Below, piece after piece: positions 1 through 10,608 of a stretch of 64,000 nt of DNA. The position numbers were made by a program, and so were the translations under genes. The DNA comes from Agrypnia vestita. Its lineage: Eukaryota > Arthropoda > Insecta > Trichoptera > Phryganeidae. Positions within the stretch are counted from its first letter, which is position 1. Each line of letters begins with the position of its first letter. The notes beneath the pieces were generated by a model. That model worked only from the letters and a program-made list of their open reading frames with translations, did not search any database and was not told the DNA's origin. Location of the stretch: positions 1 to 64,000 of the forward strand of contig JADDOH010014785.1 in assembly GCA_016648135.1 (NCBI GenBank). The letters are read 5' to 3'.

Positions 1-144
1 ATGTATCTCTCATTGATGGACCGACATATTCGCGTCGGCGAAAATAATAACATGGAAAAATTATCTCGTTTTATGGGCGAACTCGAAGACGCTGATTTAA
101 GACAGGCACTTTCCACTTGGGTACCATTTCGTACAGAGTATTAG
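1..144 (+). CDS. Short ORF open at the left window edge, unknown
   Basis: The first codon of the window is ATG and the frame stays open for 47 codons to a TAG at 142-144. The product begins MYLSLMDRHIRVGENNN, continues with an acidic stretch (MGELEDADLRQ) and ends WVPFRTEY. Composition is less AT-skewed than the following sequence, which turns abruptly AT-rich after the stop, as at the end of a last exon. No family is recognised. Because the frame may extend left of the window, the true start cannot be known. It could be a chance ORF or transposon debris. Confidence 0.2.
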   Translation: MYLSLMDRHIRVGENNNMEKLSRFMGELEDADLRQALSTWVPFRTEY

Positions 145-390
145 TATTCCATATCGTCCAATAATTTATTATTGCACATTATTTACCGTTTTTATTATAA
201 TAATAAAAAACAATTAATTACGTATAGGAATCTACTCTTAAAGGATAGATAGCATTTTTTCGAGACATATTTTAGCCTAAAAACGCTGTGGCTGACAATC
301 CTCTATGTGAGGTAAAGTAAAGTTTAAACGGGTATTGTTTGTTATTTTTTCAATATGCAATTTTGTTGATGATTGATATCAAATAAATAT

Positions 391-480
391 TTTTTCAATT
401 ATTTCGGCAACATTGTAGATTGACATTTTTAAAAATATTGTTGATTATATTATTTGTATATTATCTACTTCTTTTATATG
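391..480. repeat. Fragment of Penelope-like inverted-repeat family P1
   Basis: An outer-arm fragment with TTCGGCAACATTGTAGATTG followed by an A/T-rich run and TATTATTTG. The same arm recurs at 44930-45010 and 47757-47830, and its complement at 46590-46660. The hammerhead-like part of the arm is missing here. Confidence 0.5.
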
Positions 481-524
481 AGTAATACCTATCTTACTTT
501 TTTTTCAAATAAATATATCGATAA

Positions 525-687
525 GTACAGAGTTTTCCATTTAAGAAAGACAATCGAATTAGTATGTGTAAGCCACGTAGTGTAGGTGTTTACGGGTATA
601 AACACCAACACAACGAAACAATGTGCCTCGTACGCACGACTTACTACATACTAATTAGATTGTATTTTTTAAATGAAAAGAACTCAA
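525..687. mobile_element. Foldback MITE family M1, copy 1
   Basis: A near-palindrome of about 160 bp. The left arm has CAATCGAATTAGTATGTGTA and the right arm its degenerate complement TACATACTAATTAGATTGTA; the centre reads GTTTACGGGTATAAACACC. The left arm is shortened compared with copies at 7136 and 13235. There is no coding capacity; the 61-codon minus-strand ORF here is only the arm read through. Superfamily not determined; no convincing target duplication. Confidence 0.7.
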
Positions 688-689
688 CT

Positions 690-2540
690 GTTCGTTTTCT
701 ATATATGGCAATATGCCTAGTTGGCACCCTATAATATTTCACCTCCGACGACGAGATACAAAGACAAACGGATGATTGATTTATTTTATCGGTATTTATT
801 GATACAATACAGTAGGTACTTGAATACATTTTTTTTGGATAACATAAGTAGAATCACAAAATAATGCACCAATAACATGTATCACAAAATGCCAAAGAAA
901 TATTTGAAAACTTAAGATAAGTAATATTTGTATGTGAGTAAACATGGCATGGTATTGCAAAGACAAGAGTTTGTTCTTAAATACAAGATAAAGAGTGTAA
1001 ACTATCAACGTTTTCAATATTTATGTTCAAAAATAATATCATAACGAGAGTGAGTTATCAATTCATGATTGATTTATTTAAATTTTTTATTAAATAGGTA
1101 GGTAATGACATTGCAAAAAACAATTTATTTAAAAAACTAATTGAAATTATTTTAAATCATATTTACATATTTTTAATGATATTTTCATGTTTTGGAAGCA
1201 TATTGGGGTTCTCATTAGAAATACAATTTGAATGTTCTAATAACATAGTCAATTATTAAAAAATTATGACATTATTTTAAACCCGCGATAGTTACGACTA
1301 TAGGACTATATCGAGGGACTACCCAACGCCACCCTTAAATCAACTTGTACATGGTTTTAGAAACATTACCATTTTTATAGAAAAATGGTAATGATTCATA
1401 ATCTTGTGCCCAATACTTAATACATAGATGCTTTTACTTTTGTTATTTTGTACCTTAATTAAACCCTATATATTTTTGACTATATAAGAAAGGGAACTAA
1501 TCTATTCTTAGTTTAGGTGAATTTAGATTTGTAAAGTAGATATACTTTATCGGGCGGTAATGTTTACAAAAGACACATTATTTTGTATATTTACTAAAAC
1601 ACAGGTTCAAGAGTTGAACCCTTCAACAAGTAAGGGTTGTAATAATATGCAATTATTCTCAAGCACACTTATGGTTGAGATCGTGCTAGAGCACGAGGTT
1701 GCGCAAGAGAAAATTCGGTCTTATAAAAAAAAAAAACAGATTTAATGTACTCACTCTGCTGTTTCGCTACCAAGTCGACAGGCAATGTGAACGTGTGTAC
1801 GAGCCGTTAATTTTGTCTGTTTTTCCTCCACTGGCAATACTATTTTGACAATTTCTACTAAATAGTGTTCGACTATCAAGCTTGGTTCGATGTGATTACG
1901 AATACTGTCGATTAGAGGTGATAAAACACCTTCACTACAATTTAAAGTTGAATTCGCTTCCTACTAAACATTCAAACGTTACATGTGATAATGCAAATTT
2001 GATAGTAACTCTTCGATGAGGAATATTTCCTGTATCTATGTACATAAAACTGAATGATTGTCTATATAATTATATTTGATATAAAAACATATTTTTCTTG
2101 CCCTAGGATTCTGATGAGAATATTACAATTCCGCCCTACTCTCTCGAACATCTTTTGCGTGAGTTAGATATACAGGCCATACGCCAAAATAATGGCACGC
2201 CCCTCCCTAAATACTGATTTGAAATAATAATTAAATATATCTAGCCCCGGGTGTCGCCAGGCACTGCCAACTATTATCCCGCTTGTAAATTGTACCACTA
2301 AGAAGCAATATACCTACATATTTTTCTTAACTATTTTTCATACGGGAACGGTCAGCTATGTATGTGTACACAACCAAGGCAATGTGAAAAAATCATAAAA
2401 AAAATTAATGGCTTGAAAGTTATATTTTGAAACACAACATTCTAGAGCTCGCTCCGGAGTGTGTGCGAATCCCAACAATGATAATTTCCTTGTCTGTCCG
2501 TAATTTCCTAGAATGTCCGTAACCTCTTTTAGATTTTTTT
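690..2540. other. AT-rich intergenic stretch, nothing recognised
   Basis: Mostly A/T-rich single-copy-looking sequence with short A/T runs. Short ORFs here lack any family likeness. A GTCTGTCCGTAA phrase at about 2500, also seen near 31860 and 32905, hints at a degenerate LINE tail just before the RTE fragment. Confidence 0.4.
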
Positions 2541-2544
2541 TATA

Positions 2545-2712
2545 ACTAAAAACTAACTATTCTTCTATCCTGGCACACCACTCATGCTTTGGCTACGTTC
2601 ATACATCTTCTCATGCTAGCTCTACAGTTGTTGAGGCTTTGAACGGGGACATCCTCCAATATTTGGAATATCGGATCGTGTAAGTCTTTCGCGGACGCCC
2701 TCTATTTCTGTT
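2545..2712 (-). pseudogene. RTE-type LINE, C-terminal fragment (decayed)
   Basis: Reading the minus strand gives RNRGRPRKTYTIRYSKYWR, then after a frame change a TTVELA / RRCMNV-like stretch. It aligns block by block with the better copy at 37179-37556 (RGRPRKTW, then SLNNRR, then RRCMNVDEAK). This is the 3' end of the endonuclease-reverse transcriptase ORF, downstream of the RT fingers and palm. Frameshifts and stops make it non-functional. Confidence 0.65.
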
Positions 2713-2749
2713 GCCTTATTTTTTATAAATAAATTAATTAATATGACGA

Positions 2750-2990
2750 TTAGTCCCGCGCGTAAACAATAACAACTGCACGCTCCGCGGTCTGCAGCCG
2801 GTCCAAATTGAAGATTCGTGAAATAAATACGGCTTCAACGAACGGTCCGGTCCCGTTACCGTTCCGGTGAGGCGGGGCCTTTGTTCCGGCGGAGCTGGGA
2901 ACATCTCCTACCCGCAGTACGCACAGACGCGGAGAGCGTCTCGTGAGTGCGCAACTTTATCTGACAACGAAACGGATACCTGAATTGCAC
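2750..2990. other. GC-rich unique block
   Basis: A GC-rich island with CCGGTCCCGTTACCGTTCCG and neighbouring CpGs between two LINE fragments. No open frame or known motif. Candidate conserved non-coding DNA only by contrast with its AT-rich surroundings. Confidence 0.2.
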
Positions 2991-3001
2991 ACTCATTTAT
3001 A

Positions 3002-3482
3002 ATGCAGCAAATAAAGATCCTTGAATCCCCCAACATAGATTTAAAGGTTAGGAAAAACTTGATTAAAACTCTTGTCTGGAGTGTGCTGATGTACGGCAGC
3101 GAAACATGGACCATCGGCCAGAGCATGTCCGGGAGGCTAGCGGCCTTTGAGATGTGGTGCTACAGGCGCATGGCGAGGATCCATTGGTCAGAACATATCC
3201 GAAACGACGAGGTGTTAAGCAGGGTGGGCCAAAAAAGGCGGCTCCTTAATAGCCCAACAGCGAGCAATTTGGATAGGCCATAATATAGGGCATCCGGGCC
3301 TGCTTTTAACCATCGTAGAAGGAAAATGTTGAAGGCAACAATCGTAGAGTCCGCCCGAGATTAAGCTACGTAGTCCAGATTATCGGAGATGTGCGCTGTA
3401 GCACCTACCAGGAAATGAAGAGGCTGGCAAGTGACAGAGAGGAGTGGAGAGAGCGAGTGCTTGTTGCAGACCAATCCTAGGA
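3002..3482 (+). pseudogene. LINE reverse transcriptase, C-terminal fragment
   Basis: The first frame encodes NIDLKVRKNLIKTLVWSVLM and YGSETWTIG, the usual end of the RT thumb region in RTE-like endonuclease-reverse transcriptases, then WCYRRMARIHWSEHIRNDEV. A stop at 3281-3283 and frame changes follow, after which RPRLSYV, QEMKRLASDREEWRERV and DQS are read, the expected final residues of this ORF family. The element is 5' truncated and frameshifted. It belongs to a different subfamily from the GHVERM/RRCMNV fragments elsewhere in the window. Confidence 0.8.
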
Positions 3483-3489
3483 TTGCGAC

Positions 3490-4620
3490 CCAAAAAAAAA
3501 TGCAGCCGATTCAATAATCCAAGTTAAAGCAGGGAGGCAGAGGCGGCCCGGAGGAGTGAGAATATTATCTTAAACCAGTTGGCAATTGAAAAAGGATTCC
3601 GAATAAGCAATGACTACAATACACCTTCATTTTTCTAAAATGTTGGACGCGCTAAGGAGTAAAAAAAGAGTTGATGTTAAGACAGAGACACATTGATTGA
3701 GGTGGACGATTACGTCTTTATCGATCTAATTATTCAAAATAATATTATTTTTTTGATACTGAGTTTTAAAGACCGATAGGTAACTTTGACAGAAAATGCA
3801 ATTTATAAATATGCCATAATTTAAAATATACACATTTGTAAACCTTTTTGAAAATTGTAAAGGACCGATTGTTTCCAAAGTTTCCCAAGTTGGTCTTAGG
3901 TAGCCAATCCGCTCCTGCAATTTACGTCATTATTTTTTATATAAAAAGAAAGCAATGCAAGACATAATTGTTATTTAAAATGGAGGTTATAATAAATTAA
4001 ATTTTTTTTAATTAATCAATTTAATTTTAAAAATTAAATTAAATAAATTATGTAGATGTTTCTTGAGGAGGCCAAGGCCTACACTATGTCTATGGTATAT
4101 TTTATACTGGTTTTAAGTTAATAATAATAAAAAAAATTCATTAAGGTGGTATATTTTATAATAATTATTTTTTTGACGTAGGTACATAAGCAATGCCTTG
4201 GTGAAATTTTACAATTTTATTGTCATTAATGCATACAGAGACTTGTTTACTAAGAAATGTACCTACGTTTTTAATATTTTTAATTCTTATTTTTCTTAAA
4301 ATTAGGCAATCCGCCCTTAAAGAGCGATTTGTGCCATTTATATACATACCAATGAGACGTTGCTAAGAAAGGGTATTGGTTAATTATATGTTTACGTCAT
4401 TTACTAACAAGAATTTTGATATTATCGCTATCAGATTAGGTGAGTTTACAGCAAGAAGATGACAAATATTGGTTGCGAGTTGAAATTTAACCTCCATCAG
4501 CTCATTGTAAAGGGAAAAAGAGTTGGAGTTCCGCAACGGGCAGGCAAAAAACATGTGATCAGGAGTCTCTTCCTAACGTTTGTAGTTAAATTGACATAAT
4601 TATTAAAACACAAACTTATT
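3490..4620. other. AT-rich stretch, nothing recognised
   Basis: Contains a self-complementary run of AATTAAATT-like sequence around 4000-4050 and short A/T-rich ORFs without family likeness. No gene or clear repeat boundary. Confidence 0.4.
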
Positions 4621-4623
4621 CAA

Positions 4624-4663
4624 CGTCAACCTGTTTCGGCACTACTGTATCATCGTCAAGACG
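4624..4663 (-). ncRNA. Hammerhead-like motif, decayed core
   Basis: On the minus strand: CGTC, TTGACGA (CTGANGA with its first base changed), a GATAC/GTGCC hairpin capped by AGTA, GAAA, CAGGTT, GACG. The outer CGTC and GACG pair. The arrangement matches the motifs at 45019, 48224 and 55717, but the first core base is lost, so self-cleavage is unlikely. Confidence 0.35.
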
Positions 4664-4717
4664 GACGTACACTAGAGATAAATAAACGCGGTTTATAGGT
4701 ACTAAGTATTATATTTA

Positions 4718-5560
4718 TTACTAGCTGTTCGTACCCGGCGTTGTACGGGTTGACGATTAAGTTAAAGATAAGATTGTGAAGGGAAACAAGGTTGCAAAGC
4801 CTCTAAAAAAAATGTTTCCATGTAATCTAGGCTGGGATGGATGGAATGTCCAGGGGGGGGAAAGTGGCCTATGTTTACCACCAGGTCCTAAAGATTATTT
4901 ATGCATAATTCTGTAAAACATTACAGATTTGCATTGAAAATATATCGGGGGAGAGGAAGAGGTAAAGGGGTAAGATGAAAATGTCGCCTATGTTACCCAA
5001 CGGGTCTTAAAGAATGAACGATAATAAGTAAATATAAGATACGATAAGAAATAACGATAAGAATGTGATATTAAAGGTTTTTATGAATCTCCGAATAATG
5101 TCGTTTAAAACGATAAGCTCGGAAGTGCACTTTCTCATTGGTTCAAACGCTTTATTCAAGCAAAAACAACCAACCGAATGTAATAAAAAAATTTGAATTC
5201 GGAAAATGTTAGGTATATCTAAATATTTATCAATATTAAAAGGGTAGGTACTGGCCTAACCTTTTTTTTTTCAAATAATTTGTGCGAATTCGAATGGAAC
5301 GTTGTGTCAAAATTTCAAAGCAAATAGTTGAAGAACTTTAGGAGATTTAAGATTTAGGACAATCGAACGTTTACATTTTTATTTATATAAATAAATAGTA
5401 GGTACATACAAACAAAGTAGGTATACAAAAACATCTTCGTAGTCGAATGCAAGGTTGTGCCAAAATTTAAAAGCAATCGATGAAGAACTTTCAGAGATTA
5501 GCGATTTTGTACAAACGAACATTTACATATTTATTTATATAGATTTTAAAATGAATAAAT
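4718..5560. repeat. Degenerate LINE 3'-end debris
   Basis: Starts with TTACTAGCTGTTCGTACCCG, the kind of phrase found at 3' ends of many insect LINEs. Further on are two related tails: a phrase like GTTGTGTCAAAATTTCAAAG followed by GAAGAACTTTAGGAGATTTA near 5305-5350, and its variant near 5455-5500. Each ends in a short AT-rich block. No protein remains. Clade cannot be told. Confidence 0.45.
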
Positions 5561-5639
5561 GTATTGTATATCATCATTTATCATTATGTAATTTGATTTG
5601 TCACATTTCTTCCTAAGAATAAAGTGATAACTGTATAAA

Positions 5640-5995
5640 TGGGCTAAATCCTCGCCAGCACATTCCTTCGGCGGCGTCTCCTGAGTATCTCGATAGTATT
5701 ACGAATGCCTTTTACGATCGCTTTACTGCCGCATCGACGAGCAAGCCGCCAAGACCTTACGACGCACAGACGAGAGAAAAAATGTGGAAGATGATTGTCG
5801 AGCGGAGGAAGATGATCATTGAGCGGAGGGTTTACGACGCGACGCGCGTGTGGACGTAGGCCGGACACCAGACCACCCACGGGCCATCTTCGCTCAATTA
5901 GTAGGAGCGCTCCGATGGTGAATCGTAAATGAACACCTAAAGACGTGTTAAGTAGCCGGCTACAAATAGTCGGCTGAAGCAAATAAGCGAGCTGT
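5640..5995. other. GC-rich block with 112-codon minus-strand ORF, unknown
   Basis: Unusually GC-rich compared with both flanks. The minus strand is open for 112 codons with an arginine-rich end, but the protein matches nothing I recognise and its bias looks like base composition. It may be part of an uncharacterised repeat. Repeated phrases (GAGCGGAGG twice, AAGATGATyrTTGAGCG-like twice) inside it suggest a short internal duplication near 5790-5830. Confidence 0.25.
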
Positions 5996-6228
5996 TCGCA
6001 GAATCGTATGCGTTGCGCAATATGAATGCGTAATGGAATCTGGCAATAAAAGTTAAAATATGGTTCTAAATGCTAGAACTGGCGAGATAAGAAGTATAAC
6101 ACGTATTTAAGAACTGATAAATTTAAGAGTGAATCTTAAAAAAACATCCATCACCATCCAAGACAAAATTAGCAGAAAAGTACATCCTGTACAGAAGGAG
6201 GACATCCTGGCTGAAGAATCACTGTCAA

Positions 6229-6421
6229 ACGAGTAGCTTGTTGGTCTTGTGGTTAGGACACTCATGATCCTCTCGTGATCCAAAGTTCACGGGTTCGAAC
6301 CTCACTCCAGACTAGCAAGTTAGTCCTATTTTCATAGTACAAGCGTTTAGCTTAGTTTGAAAATAGTATGAATATTGATGTGACTCGTATTCCGTGATCA
6401 CATCTCTATTTAAAAAAAAAA
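6229..6421 (+). mobile_element. tRNA-derived SINE, copy 1
   Basis: The head contains a polymerase III box A-like TTGGTCTTGTGGTTAGGAC and a good box B, GGGTTCGAACC, about 45 bp later, in tRNA-like order. A body follows (AAGTTAGTCCTATTTTCATA), then TGATCACATCTCTATTT and a poly-A run. The same head and body recur inverted at 14524-14687, showing dispersal rather than a functional tRNA gene. Confidence 0.75.
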
Positions 6422-7135
6422 TGGTTCGAGAAGTATGTACAGCTATTTAGAGCTGCTACAAATAAAATCATATTCATCAACACGACCGCAAACCGAAAAA
6501 TCGCTAGAAAAAGAAGAAGAAACAGCTGACAGATATAAAAAAGTGTCGCTAAGACAGTTTGAGTAGAGCGGCGAAAATGCACGAAGCAAATGACGGAAGC
6601 TTGAAGAACACACGGCATCCGCGAAAGACCTGACAATGTTATGTAAACCAAATAAGGATGGCGTGGTAATGAGATAAGCAGCGATCGACGAATGTGCAGG
6701 AAGGGTTAGCAGCGCAGCAGAAGAGCGTAGCATAGGACCAACTATGCCTACGTACCTAAATAGTCGCCCCAGTAATGTTGGTCTTGCAGACTACGGTGGG
6801 AAGTTAGACATATGTGATGACTATTTGTAAGAGATTTGATGAACATACTTTTATTATTGCTTTTTTGTACCTATAAATATGTTGTGTACTTCGGGTGCAA
6901 TATTCATTACCTTTAAAAAAAAAAAGAGACTACACATAAGGTCGAGAATTTTTCGTGAACTTACCAGACTGGCGTGGCGAAATTTGGTTCGAAACCCGGT
7001 AGTAGTAAAAATATTTTTTCGTTAATTTGATTTTTCTGTATGTCTTTTCTAATTTATTAATAAAAATTTGTTTAAAAAAAAACGTTTCTTAGTTAAGTAA
7101 GAAGTGTCATATTTTTGTACATTTAGTTCACCTAC

Positions 7136-7316
7136 GTATACCTCTTTCATTTGAGAATGACAATCGAATTAGTATGTGTAAGCCGTGCGTACGAAGCATA
7201 TTGTTTCGTGGTATTGGTGTTAATTGGTATAAACACCAACACCACGAAACAATGTGCCGCGTATGCACGGCTTACGCATACTAATTTGACTGTTTTTCTT
7301 AAATGAAAAAGAACGA
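7136..7316. mobile_element. Foldback MITE family M1, copy 2
   Basis: Both arms are nearly complete: CAATCGAATTAGTATGTGTA on the left and CTTACGCATACTAATTTGAC on the right, with GTTTCGTGGTATTGGTGTTA / ACACCAACACCACGAAAC in the inner stem. The element would fold into one long hairpin of about 75 bp. No ORF and no assigned superfamily. Confidence 0.75.
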
Positions 7317-7319
7317 AAA

Positions 7320-8090
7320 CATCACCTGTCTTTCCATTATTGTTATACAGTAAAATTGCCGACAGCACTATTTGAATTGCGAGAACAAAAAAATTTAAAT
7401 CCCGATATCTAAGAATGCATATTTTAGAAAGATTATAAAATCGAGAATCGAAATATGTTCTTTAAAATATAAAAAAAAAAAAACAATTATTTTTTTGCTT
7501 ATCTCGATAGTCAACCACGACTCACAAAAATACTCGTATATGAACTTATATTAGCAATCAGTTATGCCAGTTAGTGGTTTTAATTATTATTTTTTTATTT
7601 CAGCTGCGGTGTACTATTCTCAAAACGTAAGTGATGGAAACGCGAAAATTAACTCATTCATTTAGATAAGTAAGTAAACATGGTGAAAGTAGCGAGATAC
7701 AACACAGGTTCTGTTCATAATGGACAAGAAGAAAGCGATGAATGTGATGCCTAGGTACATCTCCTAGGATGAAACCAGCGCGAGAGGCATTAGATTCGAC
7801 ACTCGGGTGGGGAACTAAAATAGATCTGGTGTAACTAGGTGGGCGAGATTGGATGCGAGTGCGAGGGTGGATTCCGTAGAGTATGGGGATCGAGCTGTCG
7901 TAAGAATTCATTCGGTCTCATAACCTCCCCCACGGTATAGCTGATGGCCCGAGACACGAATTAATTAACCCTGAATCCGGAAAATTCTTGGATATCCTCG
8001 ATTGTATCGCCCCACGAACACCAGGAAACGTGTACCACCGGAACGGTACATTGCGTATATTCTGATTTTACATTAAAGTAATCCATATTC
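7320..8090. other. Intergenic, one weak repeat
   Basis: The segment 7361-7445 (ATTTGAATTGCGAGAAC...) resembles 16790-16860 (ATTTGAATTACGAGAAT...), so it is repeat-derived. Nothing recognised in 7450-8090; ORFs there have no family likeness. Confidence 0.35.
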
Positions 8091-8093
8091 TTC

Positions 8094-8365
8094 TGTGTAT
8101 AGTTTTCTGGGATATTCTGCTGTGTATATGTGACCTCTCTGGCCAACTTTGGTTTTGAATCCGATTGCAGGGTCCATCATTAGGGCTAATGTGTTAGGTG
8201 AGGCTAGATTACATCGGCTTAGTTTAGGTTAGGCTAGGTTACATCAGCCCTGATGATGGACCTGCAATGGGATCCAAAACGTTGGCCAGAGAAATCACAT
8301 ATGCACGGCAGAATATCCCAGAAAACTATACACAGAAGATTCTGAACGGCCGTGAAAACCTAAGG
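8094..8365. mobile_element. Inverted-repeat element, family P4, with decayed hammerhead-like arms
   Basis: Arms pair across a short centre: TGTATAGTTTTCTGGGATAT on the left and ATATCCCAGAAAACTATACA on the right. Inside each arm is TGATGATGGACC..TGCAAT (minus strand on the left, plus strand at 8247-8287). The plus copy keeps CTGATGA, helix II, and GTTGGCC, but GAAA has become AAAA. The centre holds repeated TTAGGYTAGGYT phrases. Related fragments lie at 25545, 50600-50740 and 61755-61825. Confidence 0.6.
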
Positions 8366-8639
8366 ACATTTGTAATCCATATTTACATTAATTTGCGGCT
8401 TAAATTATGATGACAGATTTTTAGATTAATTTGACTTTCCCGGGTGTGGCGTGTCAATGAGTTGTTTGCCTTAATTATAATATTATTGGTCGTCAGGTTG
8501 TACTGACGCAGACAATAACATAATTATAAATATGTGTATACTGACTACGTCCTCCCTCATCTGTATCGGAATTGCAAGTGGTTTAATGAATAGTCAGTGG
8601 TAGAAGAAATGCTGTAACATAAAAACATTGTAATGGAAC

Positions 8640-8950
8640 AACCGGCCATTGCCGCCCGCGCCGCTACCTACTCAAAGCCATCGTGTCAAAATTTGTAAAG
8701 ACGGGGGTCGAACCTAGTTTGAAGAAGTACGCGGAGAGCAGCAGGGCGTCGTTGGTCATCCACAGGTTGGGCGGCAGCGGGGTGGGATGCGCGGGCGGCG
8801 GGCGGGGGTGCGGGCGGCTGCCCATGAGCCCCGCGATGCTGAAGTCCGCCACGTGCGTGCAGCGCTGCCGCGAGTAGTACCCGCACAGCCGGCAGTCCTC
8901 CTCCTTCATCGTGCGCTCCTGGTAGCCGCTAATCCGAGTACCGTATCACA
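8640..8950. other. GC-rich block containing the candidate first exon
   Basis: Sharp rise in GC and CpG compared with both flanks. The minus strand carries the eh1-motif ORF described separately. Other frames across the same block are open because of the base composition. Confidence 0.4.
8714..8928 (-). CDS. Candidate host exon with eh1-like motif (putative transcription regulator)
   Basis: The minus strand opens with ATG at 8909 and reads MKEEDCRLCGYYSRQRC, then THVADFSIAGLMG, a proline-rich stretch, and NLWMTNDALLLSAYFFKL. FSIAGLM (residues 23-29) resembles the eh1 Groucho-binding motif found in several developmental transcription factors; Tbx20-class T-box proteins have a similar N-terminal motif, but the likeness here is too short to name a family. 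Cysteines at 6, 9 and 17 are unexplained. AACTAG followed by GTTCG at 8714/8713 is a possible splice donor; GATTAG at 8935-8929 a weak acceptor, in which case residues YQERT precede the ATG. No DNA-binding domain is in the window. Could be a chance GC-rich ORF. Confidence 0.35.
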
Positions 8951-9269
8951 TCCCCCGTCGCACTCGCACTCGGCCGATAAATAAACCTTATAGATTATTT
9001 ATTATATCACATTCCTTAATCACCACAAAATCACAATCTTTACTCGAACAAACTTCGCCAGTAAACAACAACCGATCACAACACTCCGCAACAGTTTAAT
9101 ATACTCTGTATTTTGTAAACAACGATTCAGAAAAATAAACAGTATTTTTGTAGCGTGTAAATATAGTAAAGTTCTCTCGTTTGTTTTACAAATATTATTT
9201 AAATTGACCACTTGTTAGCGCCGGCGCCTCGGGGAGATTAACTTCGCAAATAACGCGTTAATTATTCAA

Positions 9270-10420
9270 ATTCCTTCGTAGCTTCTGTCTTCGCCCTCGG
9301 CCGCCAGGGGGGAAAGCTCTCAGATATAATTCTCTTTCTCCGTCTCCGTCCGTGGTCGGATAACTTTCTTTGTACTCGGGCGACTTCGCGACGTATCGAC
9401 ACGATGTTATAACGGCGACAAAATACGGTATCTGTATAAAAAATATGTTCCAGTTTTCTGTATATCAAAATATGTTTCTCTCTCCGCCGATCGCGACGCC
9501 GTTTGGCACCTCGCGTCTCGCCAGCTCGGAGGACCTCCTCGGGGAAGGGAGAACCGATAAGGGATCACAGTTAAATATCACAGCGACGAAGAGTCGGGAG
9601 CGGGCGGCGATCGCCGCGGGGCACTCGCGGGGTCGACACTTTCTAGAAACCGCGGGAAACGGGCGAAACAGTCGTCGCGGGTACGACGGCCGGCTGTCCA
9701 TTAGAGGAAGTGCTCGAAGGAAGGGAAGACCACCGGCGGGAGAGCACCGGGCCTCCCGGGGCGGAGCCGGCGCGGGCCGGGGGGCCTGCTGGGCGGGGCG
9801 CAGCCCTGCGGGGGCTCCGGGGACATCGCGGCCCGAGCGGAGAAAGGAAAACTATCGCGGCACCGGACAATTTTCGCACCAAAAACGCGAACTCGTCGAC
9901 GACGACGCGCCACGGCCGCCTCGGGATTCGAGCGACGGAAGAATTATTCAAATTTCGAGCCGCGACCTCCTTCGGATCGAAAGAGCGCGGAGCGATCCTC
10001 GGAAGAAAACAATAACAAGCGCACGCGGGAACTGCGTCGCGGAGCGGCCGCGCGTCAACGCTGGCCGGCGGAACTCGGGTGACTGAAGCGCCGAGCGGGA
10101 GCCGAGCGGGGGGGGGGAGGCGCACCCGCACACACGCGCAGCCGGTTTCGCGCTACAATCCCGACGGCGCACTCACACCGGCGCGCGCGCTCTCTCCGCG
10201 ACAGATGGTCCGAGCGGCCGCGGAGTGTCGGAGTGTGCGCCGCGCGCCGTCAGCTGTGTCGGGCGCACGCACACCGGCGCACACGCGCGGCCGGCTTTTT
10301 ACGCGCGCGTACTAAAAACTCGGCTCTCCGTCTCGCGGGCGCGGGCCGCGGCGGCGCGAGGGGGACGGCCGGCGTGTAGGCGCGCCCGCTAAGTGGGATA
10401 CTCGGGGAAATAATAATTAC
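9270..10420. promoter_or_regulatory. CpG-rich block, candidate promoter / 5' UTR region
   Basis: A 1.1 kb block that is markedly GC- and CpG-rich, peaking at 9720-9850 and 10090-10390 with GCGCGC-type runs. All six frames are unusually open here, which is what base composition alone produces. It lies upstream of the minus-strand candidate exon at 8714-8928. CpG-dense promoter regions are common at invertebrate developmental genes, so a promoter or leader is the favoured reading. No TATA box or initiator can be assigned from sequence alone. Confidence 0.35.
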
Positions 10421-10608
10421 GGCGACTACTCGAGTTACGCCGAAGGTTCTAGCTTCGGATCCGGCGCGGGAAGGACGACGTATTCCGCTGGATGTGTGTC
10501 AATGTCGGAAGTCGAGGGGCTCCGGCCGGGAAGAGGGCTGACGGTTACCGGCCGAGTCAACGAATGATTGCCCGCGGAATGCCGCAATTGTCGAATGACT
10601 TCGCTTAA

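Noticed and set aside
5644..5982. 112-codon minus-strand ORF with arginine-rich end
   Set aside because: No domain; openness follows GC content. Kept only as an unknown GC-rich block.
6255..6320. Possible tRNA gene
   Set aside because: Box A and box B are present but no cloverleaf closes and an inverted copy exists at 14524; it is a SINE head.
6965..6990. GGTTCGAAACCC as a second SINE box B
   Set aside because: No box A at the right distance and no matching body.
9370..10086. 238-codon plus-strand ORF, longest in the window
   Set aside because: It lies in the CpG-rich block where several frames on both strands are open together; product is R/G/S-rich with no domain. Base composition explains it.
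9643..10131. 162-codon minus-strand ORF
   Set aside because: Same CpG block; proline/arginine-rich product, overlaps other open frames, no family likeness.
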